Origin: Bacteroidales bacterium
GTDB lineage: Bacteria; Bacteroidota; Bacteroidia; Bacteroidales; UBA932
Assembly: GCA_017561265.1 (NCBI GenBank)
Contig: JAFZDJ010000022.1
Coordinates: forward strand, 33,005-97,004
DNA: 64,000 nt
Direction: 5' to 3'
This document shows, piece after piece, positions 18,862 to 28,293 of the stretch (positions are counted from its first letter, which is position 1; every line of letters begins with the position of its first letter). A program made the position numbers and the translations under genes. Under the pieces are notes generated by a model. That model had not been told where the DNA came from. It ran no database searches and saw only the letters and a list, made by a program, of their open reading frames with translations.

Positions 18862-18869
18862 TATATTTG
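18862..18869 (+). promoter_or_regulatory. -7 box of the epimerase-GH43 operon
   Basis: TATATTTG matches TAnnTTTG exactly, with a possible TTG at 18837-18839, 22 nt upstream. It overlaps the GTG at 18869, so the translation start is ATG 18890. It faces away from the araC promoter about 90 bp to the left. Confidence 0.55.
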
Positions 18870-18889
18870 TGAAAACTGATGACCGACAA

Positions 18890-20131
18890 ATGGAAAAGCC
18901 ACACAAGACAGCAGCGGAACTTTTTGCTGCACAAGCACTTGCAACACAAGCCAAAAAGGAACTGACAGATAATATCCTTCCTTATTGGATGACTCGCATG
19001 TGCAGACCTGAGGGTGGTTTTTACGGGCGTATCGACGGAAAGGATGAAACTGATGAATATTCCCCTGTCGGAAATGTTATGACCGCCCGCATATTATGGA
19101 CATTCGCATCGGCATACAGGCTCTTCGGGAAGCAGGAATATCTGGACATGGCAGTCAGAGCCAGAAACCTGATAATCAACAGGTTCTACGACACCGGATT
19201 CGGAGGCACATATTGGTCTGTCAACCCGGACGGAAGTCCGCTCGACACCAGGAAGCAGATATATGCAGTGGCATTCACCATCTATGGACTGGCTGAATTC
19301 AACCGGGCGACAGGCGACGGAAAGGCTCTTGAATATGCTATCAAACTTTTCAATTCGATAGAAGAACACAGCTTCGACGCTGTCCGCGGAGGCTATTTCG
19401 AGGCATTCACCCGTGAATGGGCGGAGATCAAAGACATGCGCCTTAGCGACAAGGATGCTAACGAAAGCAAGACCATGAACACGCATCTTCATGTCCTCGA
19501 GGCATATACATGTCTTTACCGCGTATGGAAGAATTCCCGCCTGGAGGAGCGTCTTCGCGGTCTGATCTCAGTTTTCGAGCAGCACATCATCGGAAGCGAC
19601 GGCCACCTGAAGCTATTCTTCGACAACGAATGGAACTGCGGATATGATACCGTTTCATATGGACATGACATCGAAGCATCATGGCTTCTGCACGAAGCGG
19701 CGCTGGTGCTGGGAGATACCGAAGTTCTTGAACGAGTGGAAGCATTGGCTCCTCGCATAGCGGAAGCGGCAGGAGAAGGATTCAGCCACGAGGGAGGAAT
19801 GATCTACGAAAAACATGGCTCTGACGGCCCTGCAGACGGCGACCGCCACTGGTGGGTACAGGCCGAGACCGTGGTCGGATACTTCAACCTATGGGACAGT
19901 TTCGGAGTACAGGAAGGTCTTGAGAATGCTCTGACATGTTGGGATTTCATCAAGAAGGATATGATCGACCGCGAAAACGGAGAATGGTTCTGGAGCATAC
20001 GCGCCGACGGCAGCATCAACCGCGAGGATGACAAGGCCGGCTTCTGGAAATGTCCGTACCACAACGGACGCATGTGTATGGAAATCATAGAGAGGCTGAT
20101 TCAATGTAACACACTAATAATCAATATATAA
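18890..20131 (+). CDS. AGE-family cellobiose/mannobiose 2-epimerase
   Basis: This cytoplasmic enzyme of 413 residues (from ATG 18890) belongs to the N-acylglucosamine 2-epimerase superfamily with an (alpha/alpha)6 barrel. NTHLHVLEAYT, SYGHDIEASWLL, HWWVQAETVVGY and KCPYHNGRMCMEI carry the conserved His/Glu/Trp residues of cellobiose 2-epimerases, which convert the reducing Glc or Man unit of beta-1,4 disaccharides. Beside a mannan locus, conversion of mannobiose to mannosyl-glucose is likely. The GH130 phosphorylase that normally follows in this pathway is not in the window. The gene overlaps the next by one base (TAATG), so translation is coupled. GTG 18869 is rejected because it lies in the promoter. 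Confidence 0.88.
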   Translation: MEKPHKTAAELFAAQALATQAKKELTDNILPYWMTRMCRPEGGFYGRIDGKDETDEYSPVGNVMTARILWTFASAYRLFGKQEYLDMAVRARNLIINRFYDTGFGGTYWSVNPDGSPLDTRKQIYAVAFTIYGLAEFNRATGDGKALEYAIKLFNSIEEHSFDAVRGGYFEAFTREWAEIKDMRLSDKDANESKTMNTHLHVLEAYTCLYRVWKNSRLEERLRGLISVFEQHIIGSDGHLKLFFDNEWNCGYDTVSYGHDIEASWLLHEAALVLGDTEVLERVEALAPRIAEAAGEGFSHEGGMIYEKHGSDGPADGDRHWWVQAETVVGYFNLWDSFGVQEGLENALTCWDFIKKDMIDRENGEWFWSIRADGSINREDDKAGFWKCPYHNGRMCMEIIERLIQCNTLIINI

Positions 20132-21723
20132 TGAAACGTTCATTTATCACTCTGCTGTTGCTGTCGCTGTCCGCGATTTCAGGTTTTGCCCAGGGCTATG
20201 TCAACCCTGTGATTCCGGGCTTCAATCCTGATCCGAGCGTATGCCGTGTAGGAGAAGATTACTATCTGGTAACCAGCAGCTTCCACTACTTTCCCGGCGT
20301 CCCGATCTATCACAGCAAGGATCTCGTGAACTGGGAGCAGATCGGACACGTGCTTGACAGGGAATCACAGCTGCCTCTTCCTGATGCGCATGCAGGACAG
20401 GGTATATTCGCACCGACCATCCGTTACCATGAAGGTACATTCTACATGATCACGACCAACTGCTCGGGACTGGGCAACTTCATCGTAAGCACCAAGGATC
20501 CGTACGGAGCATGGTCGGATCCTGTGACAGTGGACATGCCGGGCATCGACCCTGACCTCTTCTGGGATGAAGACGGAAAATGCTACTACAGCGGCTCTGC
20601 GAACGACAACATAATGTTCTGCCAGATCAATCCTGATACAGGAGAAAAGCTCACAGCGCCGAAGATCATATGGAACGGTACAGGTGGCCGCTACCCGGAA
20701 GCACCGCATATCTACAAGAAGGACGGATGGTACTATCTCATGATTGCAGAAGGCGGTACCGAATATGCCCATGGAGTGACCATCGCACGCAGCCGCAATG
20801 TTGACGGACCTTATGCTCCGGCACCTCACAATCCTATAATCACACATTGCAAGCAGGCTGCTCAGACCAATCCGATCCAAGGAACAGGACATGCAGACAT
20901 CATCCAGGCTCATGACGGTTCGTGGTGGATGGTATGCCTTGGATTCCGCACACAGAGCGGAATGCATCATCTTCTGGGACGCGAGACCTTCCTTGCACCG
21001 GTCACATGGGACCGCGGAGGATGGCCAGTTGTTAACGGAAACGGCGACATAAGCATAAATATGGATGTTCCCACATTGCCTCAGAAGCCTTTTCCTGCCC
21101 TTCCGGAGCGAAATGAGTTCGACGCACCTGCTCAGATAAAGAACTCTGCCACAATGGCTTCCACAGGACTTGGAAACGAATGGTCATGGCTCCGTAATCC
21201 GGATCCTTCACTTTATGAAGTTGCAGACGGAAAACTCCGTATCCATGGAACAGCAGCAGACCTGAATGCACATTCCGAATCACCTTCATTCGCAGGTATC
21301 CGTCAGCAGCACCACGATTTCACGGCTGAAACATGCGTGAAGCTCGGAAACGCACGCAACGGCGACAAGGCCGGCATAAGCATATTCATGGATGAGGGAG
21401 CACATTACGATGTTTATATAGAAAAGAAGGGAGGAAAGAATGTGATCGGTGTCCGTTATGCTATGGGAGTCTTCAACAACATCGAGGAAATACCGGTCAA
21501 TGCAGGCAAGGTATGGCTCCGCGTCACCGGAGATCAGGATCATTACAGACTATGGTACTCGACCGACGGCAAGGAGTTCAAGCTGGCCGGCATCGGCGAC
21601 ACCCGTTTCCTCAGTTCCGAGACTGTAGGCGGATTCACAGGCATAATGATCGGCCTCTGGGCTCAGTCGCCTTCGGAGAAGGGATATGCTGACTTCGAAT
21701 ATTTTGAATATAACGCAGAATAA
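20131..21723 (+). CDS. GH43 beta-xylosidase/alpha-arabinofuranosidase-type enzyme (copy 1)
   Basis: This 530-residue exported enzyme (signal peptide ending GFAQG) has a five-bladed GH43 propeller (about 22-310) and a C-terminal concanavalin-like beta-sandwich (about 335-530). The three catalytic acids are visible: Asp34 in FNPDPSVC, Asp140 in PGIDPDLFW and Glu190 in RYPEAPHIY. The NPDPS...YYLVTSSF..FPGVPIYHSKDL start is typical of subfamilies around GH43_11/12, active on xylosides or arabinosides. It lies in the operon after the epimerase and 18 nt before a paralog. The exact activity cannot be set from sequence alone. Confidence 0.9.
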   Translation: MKRSFITLLLLSLSAISGFAQGYVNPVIPGFNPDPSVCRVGEDYYLVTSSFHYFPGVPIYHSKDLVNWEQIGHVLDRESQLPLPDAHAGQGIFAPTIRYHEGTFYMITTNCSGLGNFIVSTKDPYGAWSDPVTVDMPGIDPDLFWDEDGKCYYSGSANDNIMFCQINPDTGEKLTAPKIIWNGTGGRYPEAPHIYKKDGWYYLMIAEGGTEYAHGVTIARSRNVDGPYAPAPHNPIITHCKQAAQTNPIQGTGHADIIQAHDGSWWMVCLGFRTQSGMHHLLGRETFLAPVTWDRGGWPVVNGNGDISINMDVPTLPQKPFPALPERNEFDAPAQIKNSATMASTGLGNEWSWLRNPDPSLYEVADGKLRIHGTAADLNAHSESPSFAGIRQQHHDFTAETCVKLGNARNGDKAGISIFMDEGAHYDVYIEKKGGKNVIGVRYAMGVFNNIEEIPVNAGKVWLRVTGDQDHYRLWYSTDGKEFKLAGIGDTRFLSSETVGGFTGIMIGLWAQSPSEKGYADFEYFEYNAE

Positions 21724-21741
21724 ATCTTAATAACCACAACT

Positions 21742-23325
21742 ATGAAACGTTTATTTTTATCATTGATCGGTATCGCCTTTGCCGTCGCCATGAGCGCGCA
21801 GGGATACAACAATCCTGTAGTAAAAGGATTCAGCCCTGACCCAAGCGTATGTCGCGTGGGAGAGGATTACTATCTGGTAACCAGCAGCTTCCAGTATTTC
21901 CCTGGAGTTCCTATCTATCACAGTAAAGACCTCGTGAACTGGAAGCAGATCGGACATGTCCTCACACGCGAGTCACAGCTCCAGCTCGAAGGAGCGAACT
22001 CAAGCCAGGGTATCTACGCCCCTACAATCCGTCACCACAACGGCAAGTTCTACATGATCACGACAAACACTTCTTCACTCGGCAACTTCATCGTGACAGC
22101 AGAGGATCCTGCAGGAGAATGGTCTGATCCTATTCCTGTAGCGATGGGCGGAATCGACCCTTCTCTCTTCTGGGATGAGGACGGAAAGTGCTGGTATACA
22201 GGTTCTACAGGAACAAGCGTGATGATCAGCCAGATCAACCCTGACACAGGTGAGATCCTCACCGAGCCTAAGGTCGTATGGAACGGAATGGGCGGCCGTT
22301 ATCCTGAGGCACCACACATCTATAAGAAGGACGGCTGGTACTACCTCATGATCGCAGAGGGCGGTACAGAGTTCGCACACAGCGAGACCATCGCACGCAG
22401 CCGCAATGTAGAGGGACCATATGATCCGGCTCCGCACAACCCTATCCTCACACACTTCACATCTGCAGCGCAGGGAAGCCCTATCCAGGGTGTAGGTCAT
22501 GCAGACCTCGTGGAGGCTCATGACGGTTCATGGTGGCTTGTATGTCTTGCTTTCCGCGTGAACAGCGGACTCATCCACCTTCTCGGCCGCGAGACATTCG
22601 TCGCTCCTGTACGCTGGGACAAGAACGCATGGCCTGTAGTGAACGGAAACGGCGAGATCGCTCTCAAGATGGACGTTCCTACACTCCCTCTCAAGCCTTT
22701 CGAGGCAGAACCTGCACGCAACGAGTTCGACGAGCCTCTCGGACCTAAGTGGTCATGGCTCCGCAAACCGGTTGAAGAAAGATATCAGATCGCAAACGGC
22801 AAGCTCCGTATGTACGGTTCTGCAGAAGGCCTGAACGAACTCAAGAATTCTCCTTCGTTCGTCGGATTCCGTCAGGAGGACTTTGATTTCCAGGCAGAGA
22901 CATGCGTCAAGCTCGGAAACGCAAGCAACGGCGACAAGGCAGGTATGACAGTATACATGGACTATAACGGACACTATGACGTATATGTTGCCAAGAAGGG
23001 CGGCAAATGGGTTGTAGGTACTAATTATACCTTCGGTCCTGTGAACCATGTAGAGGAAGTGACCGTGAACAGCAGCAAGGTATGGCTCCGCCTCACCGGA
23101 AACCGCAACCAGTACATGCTCTGGTACTCGACAAACGGAACTGACTTCAAGCAGGTAGGTACAGGTGACGCACGATTCCTCAGCACCGAGACCCTCGGCA
23201 ACTTCACAGGTATCATGCTCGGCCTCTGGGCGCAGTCGCCTTCAGTAAAGGGCTACGCAGACTTCGAATACTTCGAGTACAAGCAGGTTGAGCCTCAGTG
23301 GCCTAGACGCAGACGTCCGCAGTAA
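21742..23325 (+). CDS. GH43 beta-xylosidase/alpha-arabinofuranosidase-type enzyme (copy 2)
   Basis: This 527-residue paralog of the preceding gene has the same layout (signal peptide ending MSAQG, propeller, C-terminal beta-sandwich). Catalytic residues are Asp33, Asp139 and Glu189 at matching places. The two align almost without gaps through the propeller; copy 1 has about 11 extra residues in the inter-domain linker (near QIKNSATMASTG). The last residues (EPQWPRRRRPQ) form a basic tail absent from copy 1. Tandem duplication followed by divergence is the simplest origin. A terminator hairpin follows within 41 nt. Confidence 0.9.
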   Translation: MKRLFLSLIGIAFAVAMSAQGYNNPVVKGFSPDPSVCRVGEDYYLVTSSFQYFPGVPIYHSKDLVNWKQIGHVLTRESQLQLEGANSSQGIYAPTIRHHNGKFYMITTNTSSLGNFIVTAEDPAGEWSDPIPVAMGGIDPSLFWDEDGKCWYTGSTGTSVMISQINPDTGEILTEPKVVWNGMGGRYPEAPHIYKKDGWYYLMIAEGGTEFAHSETIARSRNVEGPYDPAPHNPILTHFTSAAQGSPIQGVGHADLVEAHDGSWWLVCLAFRVNSGLIHLLGRETFVAPVRWDKNAWPVVNGNGEIALKMDVPTLPLKPFEAEPARNEFDEPLGPKWSWLRKPVEERYQIANGKLRMYGSAEGLNELKNSPSFVGFRQEDFDFQAETCVKLGNASNGDKAGMTVYMDYNGHYDVYVAKKGGKWVVGTNYTFGPVNHVEEVTVNSSKVWLRLTGNRNQYMLWYSTNGTDFKQVGTGDARFLSTETLGNFTGIMLGLWAQSPSVKGYADFEYFEYKQVEPQWPRRRRPQ

Positions 23326-23365
23326 TCAAAATCTGATATAGAAATCCGGTTGACGGAAAAGTAAC

Positions 23366-23401
23366 ATGCCCCCGAAAGTGTTGTTTAGCTTTCGGGGGCA
23401 T
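23366..23401. terminator. Terminator after the epimerase-GH43 operon
   Basis: ATGCCCCCGAAAG (23366-23378) pairs exactly with CTTTCGGGGGCAT (23389-23401) around a 10-nt loop. It separates the plus-strand operon from the converging lipoprotein gene and could serve both strands. Confidence 0.8.
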
Positions 23402-23430
23402 ATCATTTGTAAACTTGATGCCGGAACATT

Positions 23431-23844
23431 CTACTGTTTAACATAAGGAGTTCCACTGCCATCTGGATATAGATTATCTCCTTCAATAGTCAATATGATT
23501 CCTTTCATAGGAATATATATCTTGTTGTCCTCAATGTAATAAGTAGCACGTTCATCACATCCTGACTGAAAATACCAGTTTCCATAACCTAAAGATTCTG
23601 ACCACTTGCCATGTTCGTCGTCCCAGTGTTTGTAATCATGAAGACGATCATAATACTTGACTGTATTCCCGTTTACAAAATCCAGTCCCCATGCTCTCTG
23701 TCCTCCATCTCGTCCTCCATATTTATCAATTCGTAGATATAAGCCTCGAATTTTACCAGCACTCTCTTTGGTACATCCTGTAAATGAAAATCCCATCACA
23801 ATCATCATGAAAGCAACGAGCATGAAATTAAATAAGTTCTTCAT
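23431..23844 (-). CDS. Small lipoprotein of unknown function
   Basis: The 137-residue product starts at ATG 23844, where a signal peptide and lipobox (FSFTGCTKE) begin properly; the open frame extends 27 codons upstream without signal-like sequence. The mature part is rich in Tyr, Trp, Gly and charged residues (LYLRIDKYGGRDGG, NGNTVKYYDRL, YGNWYFQSG) and looks like a small beta-sheet protein. I do not recognise the family. It is a single gene facing the GH43 operon and divergent from the barrel gene at 24124. Confidence 0.7.
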   Translation of the reverse strand: MKNLFNFMLVAFMMIVMGFSFTGCTKESAGKIRGLYLRIDKYGGRDGGQRAWGLDFVNGNTVKYYDRLHDYKHWDDEHGKWSESLGYGNWYFQSGCDERATYYIEDNKIYIPMKGIILTIEGDNLYPDGSGTPYVKQ

Positions 23845-23968
23845 ACTTAAAAAGGTTTTGTTTTTGAATTTTTGCAACCTATGCAAAAGTGAAGTCAAAT
23901 TTAAACAATATTTATAATATTCCAATAATTATTTTGATGTACGTCACGGTTATTGGACGGTATAACTT

Positions 23969-24019
23969 ACTCCCTCCCATATAGAGAACATGCATCTCTA
24001 GTATGGGAGGGAGTTTTTT
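23969..24019 (+). terminator. Terminator-like hairpin in the leader of the 24124 barrel gene
   Basis: ACTCCCTCCCATA and TAGAGA (23969-23987) pair with TCTCTA and TATGGGAGGGAGT (23995-24014) with a single bulged G, followed by a T-run at 24014-24019. Both neighbouring genes point away from this site, so a normal end-of-gene terminator is not expected. It may be a leader attenuator or the end of a short untranslated RNA. Confidence 0.6.
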
Positions 24020-24123
24020 GCAACAAATAATGAAACTGTTCGTCATTATTACAAAATCAACATCATTGCCGGACGATAAAAGTTCCGGACGGATCATTAT
24101 AATTATTATAGATAAAATCACGT

Positions 24124-26457
24124 ATGAAACGAACTTTCAAGAAAATGATTCTCTGTGCCGTCTCTCCACTCTTTTTGACGGCACTTCAGATTAACGCATC
24201 AGCACAATTAATCAAAGGAAGGGTCATCGATGAAAACGATGAGCCGTTGGCCTATGCCAATGTAATGCTTCAGAAGGCAGATTCGACCTACATCAGCGGA
24301 GCCATGACCGACACACTTGGAGTCTTTGTACTCGAATCGGCCCCGCAGGCCGCCATGGTCCATATTTCCTTCATCGGATATGATCCCTACATAACAGCAG
24401 TACACGGCACGGACATGGGTACCATCCGTATGATCCCCGACTTGGAAATGCTCAGCAAGGCGGTGGTCAAAGGCTATCTCCCCAAGACTGTAATCAAGGG
24501 TGATGCCTTCGTGACTCCCATAGAGAACAGCGTACTCGCCGAAGCCGGATCTGCAAACGATGTTCTCGAGAAGCTTCCGGGCGTCATTTCAAAGGATGGA
24601 GGATATGAGGTCATCGGCAAAGGAGCTCCTATAATATACATCAATGGTCGCCTTATACGTGATAACTCCGAACTGGAACAGCTCAGTTCGAAGGAAATAA
24701 AGTCCGTGGATGTAGTCCAGAACCCTGGGGCAAGATACGATGCGACCGTAAAGGCTGTGATCAGAATACAGACTATCAAGAGAGCGGGTGACGGATTCGG
24801 ATTCGATGTACGCTCATCATGGTCCCAGTCTGAATACACAAACCTGAATGAAACCATAAACATGAACTACAGGCACAACAGCCTTGACATATTCGGAGCA
24901 CTTGTGTATTCAGATTCCGAATCTTTCCAGGATACAGAGACTCATCAGACCTTGGCTTCAAGGCAGATGCTTGAGACCGTTCAGACAGGACATCGCGACC
25001 GTAGGACTCAGGCGATTACCCCGACCTTGGGTCTCAACTTGCAGATCAGCGACAGCCACTCTGCCGGTATACGATACAGGCCAAGTATCAGCCTGAGAAC
25101 ATCGTCCACACAGGATTTCCGTACAAGCGCAACCTTGGACGGAATATTGGACGATGAGACCAGCACTCTTGCCGAGGGACATTCCGACCCGAGCCCTACC
25201 CATGAACTGAACATGTATTACAACGGTACTGCAGGCAAGCTGGCCATCGACTTCAACACCGATTTCCATGACAGCAGATCCAATGGCAAGACGACTTACA
25301 ACGAGTTGAGCCAGCATCAGGACGACCGCATCCTCAACACTGTCAGCAATACCCACAACAGACTCTACGCATCAAAGCTGACCCTAACCTACCCTATCCT
25401 CGGCGGCGTACTCACTGCCGGAAGCGAATATTCCAATACCGTCAGATATGACGAATATCTGAACGGCGAAGGTTATGTACCAAGCGCATTCACTACCATC
25501 AGGGAGTCTGAGACCAGCGCTTATGCCGAATACATCCACCCGTTCAGATTCGGCAGTCTGACCGCAGGGGTAAGATATGAACATATCGGATTCAGATACT
25601 ACGAGAATGAGGTCTTCAAGAAGGACCAGAGCAGGACATACGACAACTTCTATCCTAATGCATCCTTCTCAGCTGTTGCCGGTCCATTCCAGTTCCTCCT
25701 CAACTACTCGGCAAAGACCACCAGACCTCACTACAGCTATCTCAGCAACTCGCTCGTTTACATCGACCGTTACTGCATGCAGCAGGGAAATCCCCTGCTC
25801 AGACCGGAGATGAACCATGATGTATCCCTTGCAGCCGTATGGAAGTTTGTCCAGGCAGGAATCAGCTATCAGACAGTAAAGAATGCAATCCTTGAAACCG
25901 CCACAGCACAGGAAGGAACCGACAATGCCATACTCATCTATCACGACAATTTCTACAAGAACATACCGACAATGCAGGTAATGGTCGCCGCCACACCTAC
26001 CATAGGAATATGGAATCCGCGCCTTTCCCTGGCTCTCGTCAAGCAATGGCTTACAGTGGAATCACTTGGTGAGGAAGTCCAGATGGATCAGGCTCTTCCT
26101 GTAATTCAGTTCGACAACACCCTGACCTTGCCGAAGGGATTCACATTGAACTGCGATTATACCTTCCAAGGAAAAGGAGACAGCAGAGTCTATCATATGT
26201 TGAAGCCTACCAACACCTTGAACGCATCGGTCAGAAAATCATTCCTTAAGAATGCACTTGCAGTCGAAGTTTTCGCAAACGACATTCTTGACGATGAATC
26301 AACAGAAATGAGGATGTACAGCAATGCTTACTCACTCAGAATGTGGAGCAAGAGGTCCATGCGCACGTATGGAATCACTCTCCGCTATAACTTCAACACC
26401 ACCCAGAGCAAATACAAGGGAACAGGTGCCGGAGCACAGCAGAAAAGAAGGATGTAA
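24124..26457 (+). CDS. TonB-receptor-like outer-membrane barrel protein (paralog A)
   Basis: This 777-residue protein has a signal peptide (ending ASAQ), a carboxypeptidase-regulatory-like domain (IKGRVIDENDEPLAYANVML), a plug-like domain (LEKLPGVISKDGGYEVIGKG, APIIYINGR, VDVVQNPGARYDATV) and a barrel of the OMP_b-brl_3 type. It ends LRYNFNTTQSKYKGTGAG plus a basic tail, not an aromatic residue. It is paralogous to the barrels at 28380 and 32805, but it stands alone, without a sigma/anti-sigma pair. The substrate, if any, is unknown. Its leader contains a terminator-like hairpin. Confidence 0.85.
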   Translation: MKRTFKKMILCAVSPLFLTALQINASAQLIKGRVIDENDEPLAYANVMLQKADSTYISGAMTDTLGVFVLESAPQAAMVHISFIGYDPYITAVHGTDMGTIRMIPDLEMLSKAVVKGYLPKTVIKGDAFVTPIENSVLAEAGSANDVLEKLPGVISKDGGYEVIGKGAPIIYINGRLIRDNSELEQLSSKEIKSVDVVQNPGARYDATVKAVIRIQTIKRAGDGFGFDVRSSWSQSEYTNLNETINMNYRHNSLDIFGALVYSDSESFQDTETHQTLASRQMLETVQTGHRDRRTQAITPTLGLNLQISDSHSAGIRYRPSISLRTSSTQDFRTSATLDGILDDETSTLAEGHSDPSPTHELNMYYNGTAGKLAIDFNTDFHDSRSNGKTTYNELSQHQDDRILNTVSNTHNRLYASKLTLTYPILGGVLTAGSEYSNTVRYDEYLNGEGYVPSAFTTIRESETSAYAEYIHPFRFGSLTAGVRYEHIGFRYYENEVFKKDQSRTYDNFYPNASFSAVAGPFQFLLNYSAKTTRPHYSYLSNSLVYIDRYCMQQGNPLLRPEMNHDVSLAAVWKFVQAGISYQTVKNAILETATAQEGTDNAILIYHDNFYKNIPTMQVMVAATPTIGIWNPRLSLALVKQWLTVESLGEEVQMDQALPVIQFDNTLTLPKGFTLNCDYTFQGKGDSRVYHMLKPTNTLNASVRKSFLKNALAVEVFANDILDDESTEMRMYSNAYSLRMWSKRSMRTYGITLRYNFNTTQSKYKGTGAGAQQKRRM

Positions 26458-26471
26458 AAGAATATATCTTT

Positions 26472-28292
26472 TTATTTGCCGATGACCAGCAGGAAGCCGC
26501 CGCGAGGCTGACACTCGACCTGAGTCGGAAGCTTCCTGACATCGGTAATCTGCCATGGCTGGTCGGCTGTATCTGCAAACATACGAGCCTTCACCTTCTT
26601 CTTGCCAAGGAAGCTGAGGTCTGTATCAAGGGTCATCGGCTCGTCAGTTCCATTGATTCCAGCGACATACCACACCTTGCCGCTGCGACGGGCAAGCACA
26701 GCGCTGACGCCAGGATATCCGCTTACATAACGGGTCTCATCCCAGACTGCAGGTAGCTGACCAAGGAAATCCTGCACCTCCTGCGGCTGGGCAAGGAAGC
26801 TCTCAGGGCTGTCTGCAAGGTGCTGGAGACCGCTCTCGAACAGCACTGTAAGCGCGAGTTCATGAGCATTTGTAGTGATGTGAGGATGCTGGGAGTCACT
26901 GAAAGCGCATGGGGTATAGTCCATAGGGCCGATTACATTACGGGTAAACGGAAGAACCGCATTGTGACTTGCAGCTATCTTCGTGAATGTAGGTACATTG
27001 TTGTACCACTCGGCACCATATACTCCTTCTGTAGTGAGGAGGTTCGGATAGGTACGCTGCCATCCGCGAGGGATCGGAGCACCATGGAAATTGATCAGCA
27101 TATTGTGACGTGCGGCACACTCCATGAGCTCAATGCAGTAGTCCATGTTCACCTGATTATCACCGCTGAAGAAGTCGACCTTCACGCCTGCAACACCGAG
27201 GCTTTCGCACCATGCGAATTCCTTCTCTCTGTCCTCAGGGTCATTCAGGCGGAACTTCGGACCTGGGGCACCGTTGATCCATCCGATGGAAGAATTGTAC
27301 CAGATCATCGGCTTGATTCCCTTCGAATGGGCATAGGCGATTGCGTCCTCAACGGTCTTGCCGTCCTTCATCTCATCCCACTCGGCATCGATGAGCACAT
27401 AAGGAAGACCGAGGGTCGCTGCCATGTCGACATATCTCTTGATGATGTTGTAGTCGTTCGAACCGTGGTTGTTTGCCCAATAGATCCATGAAACCACGCC
27501 CGGCTCTATCCAGTCAACATTTTCATACTTGGTCGGTTCGCACACGTCAGTCACCAATGTAGATTCGACCACATCTGCAAGGGTTCCGATGATGGCCACA
27601 CGCCACGGAGTATGCCATTCTCCTGTCAAAGGCACCTCGTTAGGTTCCACGACAACCTTGTAACGTTCGCCATCATTGTACAAGCTCGAACCACTCTGAT
27701 TTCTTTCGATATTCGCCTCGGTAATGAGCGCGAACACACCGTCGGCTGCCTCCATCAATGCAGGATAACCCCAACGGTTAGTCCAGCCTTCCTCCGACAC
27801 GGAAGCACCGCTGAACCAGCGGATAGGCTTTACCTTATAGGTCGTGTTCATCGGGAAATAGCCCTCATACGACTCTGTCCACTGCATGAACCAGCGCTTT
27901 GTTCCCTCAGGAATCACATACACGGTATTCTCCTGAGGCTGCTTCTCGTTCTGAAGACCTGTGTATTCATATCTGAACGCGACTCCGTCGTTGTAGAGCC
28001 TTATCACCATATCGGCATCAGGACCTATCGAAGCCTTGTACTCATTCGCTTCGTTGGTACAATGCAGGCGCTTTCCTTCAAGCATCTGATAGTCGTCCTT
28101 CACATTTCTGACAAATGTAAGTTCGTCGAACTGTACATCTGCAAGATGGAGGACATTCTGCTTTTCGTAGCTTATGACCAACTGACGGTCTGAAACATCG
28201 GCAGACAATTTTCCATTTGGAGATACGGGATTCTGAGCATGCATCATGACGGCTGCGCCCAAGAGAAGAATAGAGGTGAGAAATCTTTTCAT
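26472..28292 (-). CDS. GH97 retaining alpha-galactosidase-type enzyme
   Basis: This enzyme has 606 residues from ATG 28292, where the signal peptide (MKRFLTSILL... ending MHAQ) starts. GH97 has an N-terminal beta-sandwich, a TIM barrel and a C-terminal sheet. GVAGVKVDFFSGDNQ places an Asp (373) as nucleophile and LLTTEGVYGAEW a Glu (422) as acid/base. This is the pattern of the retaining GH97 alpha-galactosidases, whereas the inverting alpha-glucosidases use a Glu base. Removal of alpha-galactosyl branches from galactomannan fits the nearby mannan locus. The promoter lies inside a long palindrome just before the gene. Confidence 0.9.
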   Translation of the reverse strand: MKRFLTSILLLGAAVMMHAQNPVSPNGKLSADVSDRQLVISYEKQNVLHLADVQFDELTFVRNVKDDYQMLEGKRLHCTNEANEYKASIGPDADMVIRLYNDGVAFRYEYTGLQNEKQPQENTVYVIPEGTKRWFMQWTESYEGYFPMNTTYKVKPIRWFSGASVSEEGWTNRWGYPALMEAADGVFALITEANIERNQSGSSLYNDGERYKVVVEPNEVPLTGEWHTPWRVAIIGTLADVVESTLVTDVCEPTKYENVDWIEPGVVSWIYWANNHGSNDYNIIKRYVDMAATLGLPYVLIDAEWDEMKDGKTVEDAIAYAHSKGIKPMIWYNSSIGWINGAPGPKFRLNDPEDREKEFAWCESLGVAGVKVDFFSGDNQVNMDYCIELMECAARHNMLINFHGAPIPRGWQRTYPNLLTTEGVYGAEWYNNVPTFTKIAASHNAVLPFTRNVIGPMDYTPCAFSDSQHPHITTNAHELALTVLFESGLQHLADSPESFLAQPQEVQDFLGQLPAVWDETRYVSGYPGVSAVLARRSGKVWYVAGINGTDEPMTLDTDLSFLGKKKVKARMFADTADQPWQITDVRKLPTQVECQPRGGFLLVIGK

Positions 28293-28293
28293 A

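Noticed and set aside
18869..18889. GTG start for the epimerase, seven codons upstream
   Set aside because: The GTG shares its first base with the last base of the TATATTTG box, so it would not be transcribed.
26820..27491. A 223-codon open frame opposite the GH97 gene
   Set aside because: It covers the catalytic barrel on the other strand; no independent evidence.
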